The translations under genes were made by a program, and so were the position numbers. DNA of 6,877 nt from Defluviitaleaceae bacterium (GTDB lineage: Bacteria; Bacillota; Clostridia; Lachnospirales; WQUN01), in NCBI GenBank assembly GCA_009782245.1, contig WRKK01000223.1:1-6877 (forward strand). The letters are read 5' to 3'. This document shows, in pieces, positions 5,204 through 6,877 of this stretch (the stretch's first letter is position 1; every line of letters begins with the position of its first letter). The notes under the pieces were generated by a model. The model searched no databases. It had not been told where the DNA came from and saw only the letters and a list, made by a program, of their open reading frames with translations.

Positions 5204-6877
5204 CTAGCCAAGCAACTGCAACACAGATTGTGGCGCTTGATTAGCCTGTGCAAGCATAGATATTGCGGCTTGTTGCAATACGTTAGCTTGGGTCAGTCTC
5301 ATCATTTCTCTTGCCATATCGGCATCACGAATACGGGATTCTGCGGCGGATAGGTTTTCGCTTGCGATGTCTAGGTTCTCAATCGTAAATTCCAAGCGGT
5401 TTTGCATTGCACCTAGGTTAGAGCGTTGGTCAGTTACGTGTGATAGGGCGAGGTCGATGGAAGTAATGAAAAGGTTGATTTCTTCACCGCTTGCACGTAA
5501 TACGCCGCCTGTTGCACCGAAAGCTGTGCTGGTTTGCACATCGTCTGGGTCCATAAAGGAACGCAGGTTGTCAAAAGTAAACTGGGCTGCAAATTGCTCC
5601 ATGTTTAGTGTGCCTAAATCAAGCTGATTGTTCTCACGCTCAAATGCAAGACGGATAGCTTCCAAAACAGCGCCAGATTCTGTGCCAACTCTTGATAAAG
5701 CATTAACGCCAACGTCCTCAATGCTAAGGTGTACGCCTTGGTTGGCGTTTGCACCAATTTGGAACCATAAAGGAGTGCCGTCGCCAGGCTCGCCACTTTG
5801 CCATGCACGTAACATTGCATCAACATCGCCGTTAAAGCGTTCTGCTAGTGCTTCCCAACGGGAATCTAGTGTGTTAAAGGAAGTATCCAAAGCTTCAAGA
5901 GCATCAGTTATTAATTCTGCGGCTTCGGCTATAGCATCGGAAATGGCTTCGATTTCGTCGCTGAAACCGTCATCAAATAAATCCCACAAATCTTCGCCAG
6001 ATGCTGGAAGGTCTAATCCTTCGGGCCCTGTTATGCTACTTAAAAAGTCTGGAACTCTTGGGAATGGGTCGATGTTGTTTGCGATATGTGTTGCCATGTG
6101 TTCAACAAACAAATTTTGCAAATCGTCTAATGCTTCATCTTCAATCTCGTTTACCATATCTTGTATACGTTGTGGGTCGATTGCTATACCGCCGTTGTCG
6201 TCTAGCCAATCTTCGTCAAGAGCATCGACAATTATTGAGCCTATTCCCTCGCGCAATTCTCTAAAGTGTGCACCTGCAAATCTATCGCCTAAAAAGTTAC
6301 CTATATTGTTTTCAATAAACTCTTCTTGCCCTGATGCAGACGTATCTGTTTGAATACCTCTAGCTACGGCATCAGACCAGGCTTGCGATAATTGAGTAAG
6401 TGCTTGGGTCATCAGATTTCTTAATCCGCCGCCCATTGTATTTTCGTCAGGTCCAACAAAAGATTGCAGTGCCAACATTTCATTTTGCCAGTTTAGAACG
6501 GCGTTCAAGTAATCCCTTAAACTTTCTATATCGGCTCTTGCATCGTTGAGGGTGTCAATTTGTTCTTGGTTGCCAGATTGAGAAGCAAAAATATCTGCCA
6601 AAAGGCGCATATCTCCGCTTAAACCTCTGCCAACACCGCCGCCGCCAAGGCTACCGTCAATCAGTCTGCGAGTATTAAACTCAACTCTGTTGCGGGTAGC
6701 ATCGATTTCGTCAAGCAGTTGGTTAATTTCGGCTTGAATGCGTGTGCGGTCGGATTGCGACCATGTAGCCTCATTCTCTAAATCGTGGGCGTTTGTATCG
6801 TTGGCGGCTTGTACTACAAGCTCACGTACACGTGTTACCATTTCGTTAATGGTGGACATTGCACCCTCGGCAGTCTG
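5204..6877 (-). CDS. Flagellin (N-terminus beyond the window edge)
   Basis: This is the filament subunit of the flagellum, exported unfolded by the flagellar type III system. The frame is open to the right edge, where QTAEGAMSTINEMVTRVREL is the conserved D1 helix found about 70-80 residues into flagellins, so the ATG at 6859 is internal. Of the 557 visible residues, about 1-80 are the rest of the N-terminal helical domain (AANDT, IQAEINQLLDEID, FNTRRLIDG). About 81-453 form a large central variable region, strongly acidic and helix-rich. Residues 454-557 are the C-terminal D1/D0 domain (LGAMQNRLEFTIENL, SAAESRIRDADMAREM, and a final QAPQSVLQLLG). The full protein would be about 630 residues, well above minimal flagellins (about 270-300). 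The visible part has no lysine, no cysteine and one tyrosine. The central region shows no HEXXH, so it is not a flagellinolysin. A strong terminator follows; the promoter is outside the window. Confidence 0.95.
   Translation of the reverse strand, partial: QTAEGAMSTINEMVTRVRELVVQAANDTNAHDLENEATWSQSDRTRIQAEINQLLDEIDATRNRVEFNTRRLIDGSLGGGGVGRGLSGDMRLLADIFASQSGNQEQIDTLNDARADIESLRDYLNAVLNWQNEMLALQSFVGPDENTMGGGLRNLMTQALTQLSQAWSDAVARGIQTDTSASGQEEFIENNIGNFLGDRFAGAHFRELREGIGSIIVDALDEDWLDDNGGIAIDPQRIQDMVNEIEDEALDDLQNLFVEHMATHIANNIDPFPRVPDFLSSITGPEGLDLPASGEDLWDLFDDGFSDEIEAISDAIAEAAELITDALEALDTSFNTLDSRWEALAERFNGDVDAMLRAWQSGEPGDGTPLWFQIGANANQGVHLSIEDVGVNALSRVGTESGAVLEAIRLAFERENNQLDLGTLNMEQFAAQFTFDNLRSFMDPDDVQTSTAFGATGGVLRASGEEINLFITSIDLALSHVTDQRSNLGAMQNRLEFTIENLDIASENLSAAESRIRDADMAREMMRLTQANVLQQAAISMLAQANQAPQSVLQLLG

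Noticed and set aside
5628..6353. Open frame of 241 residues on the plus strand opposite the flagellin gene
   Set aside because: It is serine-rich with no recognisable motif and lies wholly antisense to well-conserved flagellin coding sequence, so it is a by-product of that gene's codon usage.
5520..6640. Flagellinolysin-type metalloprotease insert in the flagellin
   Set aside because: No HEXXH motif; the only similar stretch, EHMATH, lacks the right spacing and residues.

Overview
The window looks like a chromosomal segment of a motile, Gram-positive Bacillota bacterium, most likely of the class Clostridia. The reasons are strong GGAGG-type ribosome binding sites, SigA-type promoters, a CsaB pyruvyl transferase (the S-layer anchoring pathway), a HemW with a DUF3006-like neighbour, and a classical flagellin. 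All supported genes lie on the minus strand, so transcription runs from the right edge to the left. Base composition is moderate to AT-rich, and no gene stands out as foreign by eye.

Layout in the direction of transcription: (1) 6877-5204, a flagellin whose N-terminus lies beyond the right edge, followed by a strong hairpin/T-tract terminator (about 5150-5113). (2) A near-consensus SigA promoter (5092-5064) just after that terminator, then a 119-bp palindromic repeat with 10-bp inverted ends (5044-4926) inside the presumed leader of hemW. (3) hemW (4908-3808), joined by a TAATG stop/start to a DUF3006-like small protein gene (3808-3506). (4) Two tandem toxin-antitoxin modules, each with the antitoxin first and overlapping a RelE/ParE-type toxin: module A (3436-2935) and module B (2889-2391). 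A promoter overlapping the end of the DUF3006 gene probably serves both. (5) A 747-residue protein (2344-101) that fuses a family-4-like glycosyltransferase to a complete CsaB. (6) GC-rich inverted repeats at the left edge (1-80).

Three points stand out. The tandem antitoxins share about 68 near-identical N-terminal residues (and about 96 % identical DNA including the ribosome binding site), then switch abruptly to divergent C-termini that track two divergent toxins (about 59 % identical). This is a chimera or gene-conversion pattern. The glycosyltransferase-CsaB fusion may couple sugar addition and pyruvylation of a cell-wall polymer in one polypeptide. The visible 557 residues of the flagellin contain no lysine and no cysteine, although the neighbouring proteins have ordinary lysine content, and it carries a large acidic central domain. 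No tRNA, rRNA, CRISPR array or transposase gene was seen. No wholly new multi-gene system is evident; the tandem toxin-antitoxin arrangement and the odd flagellin are the best leads.
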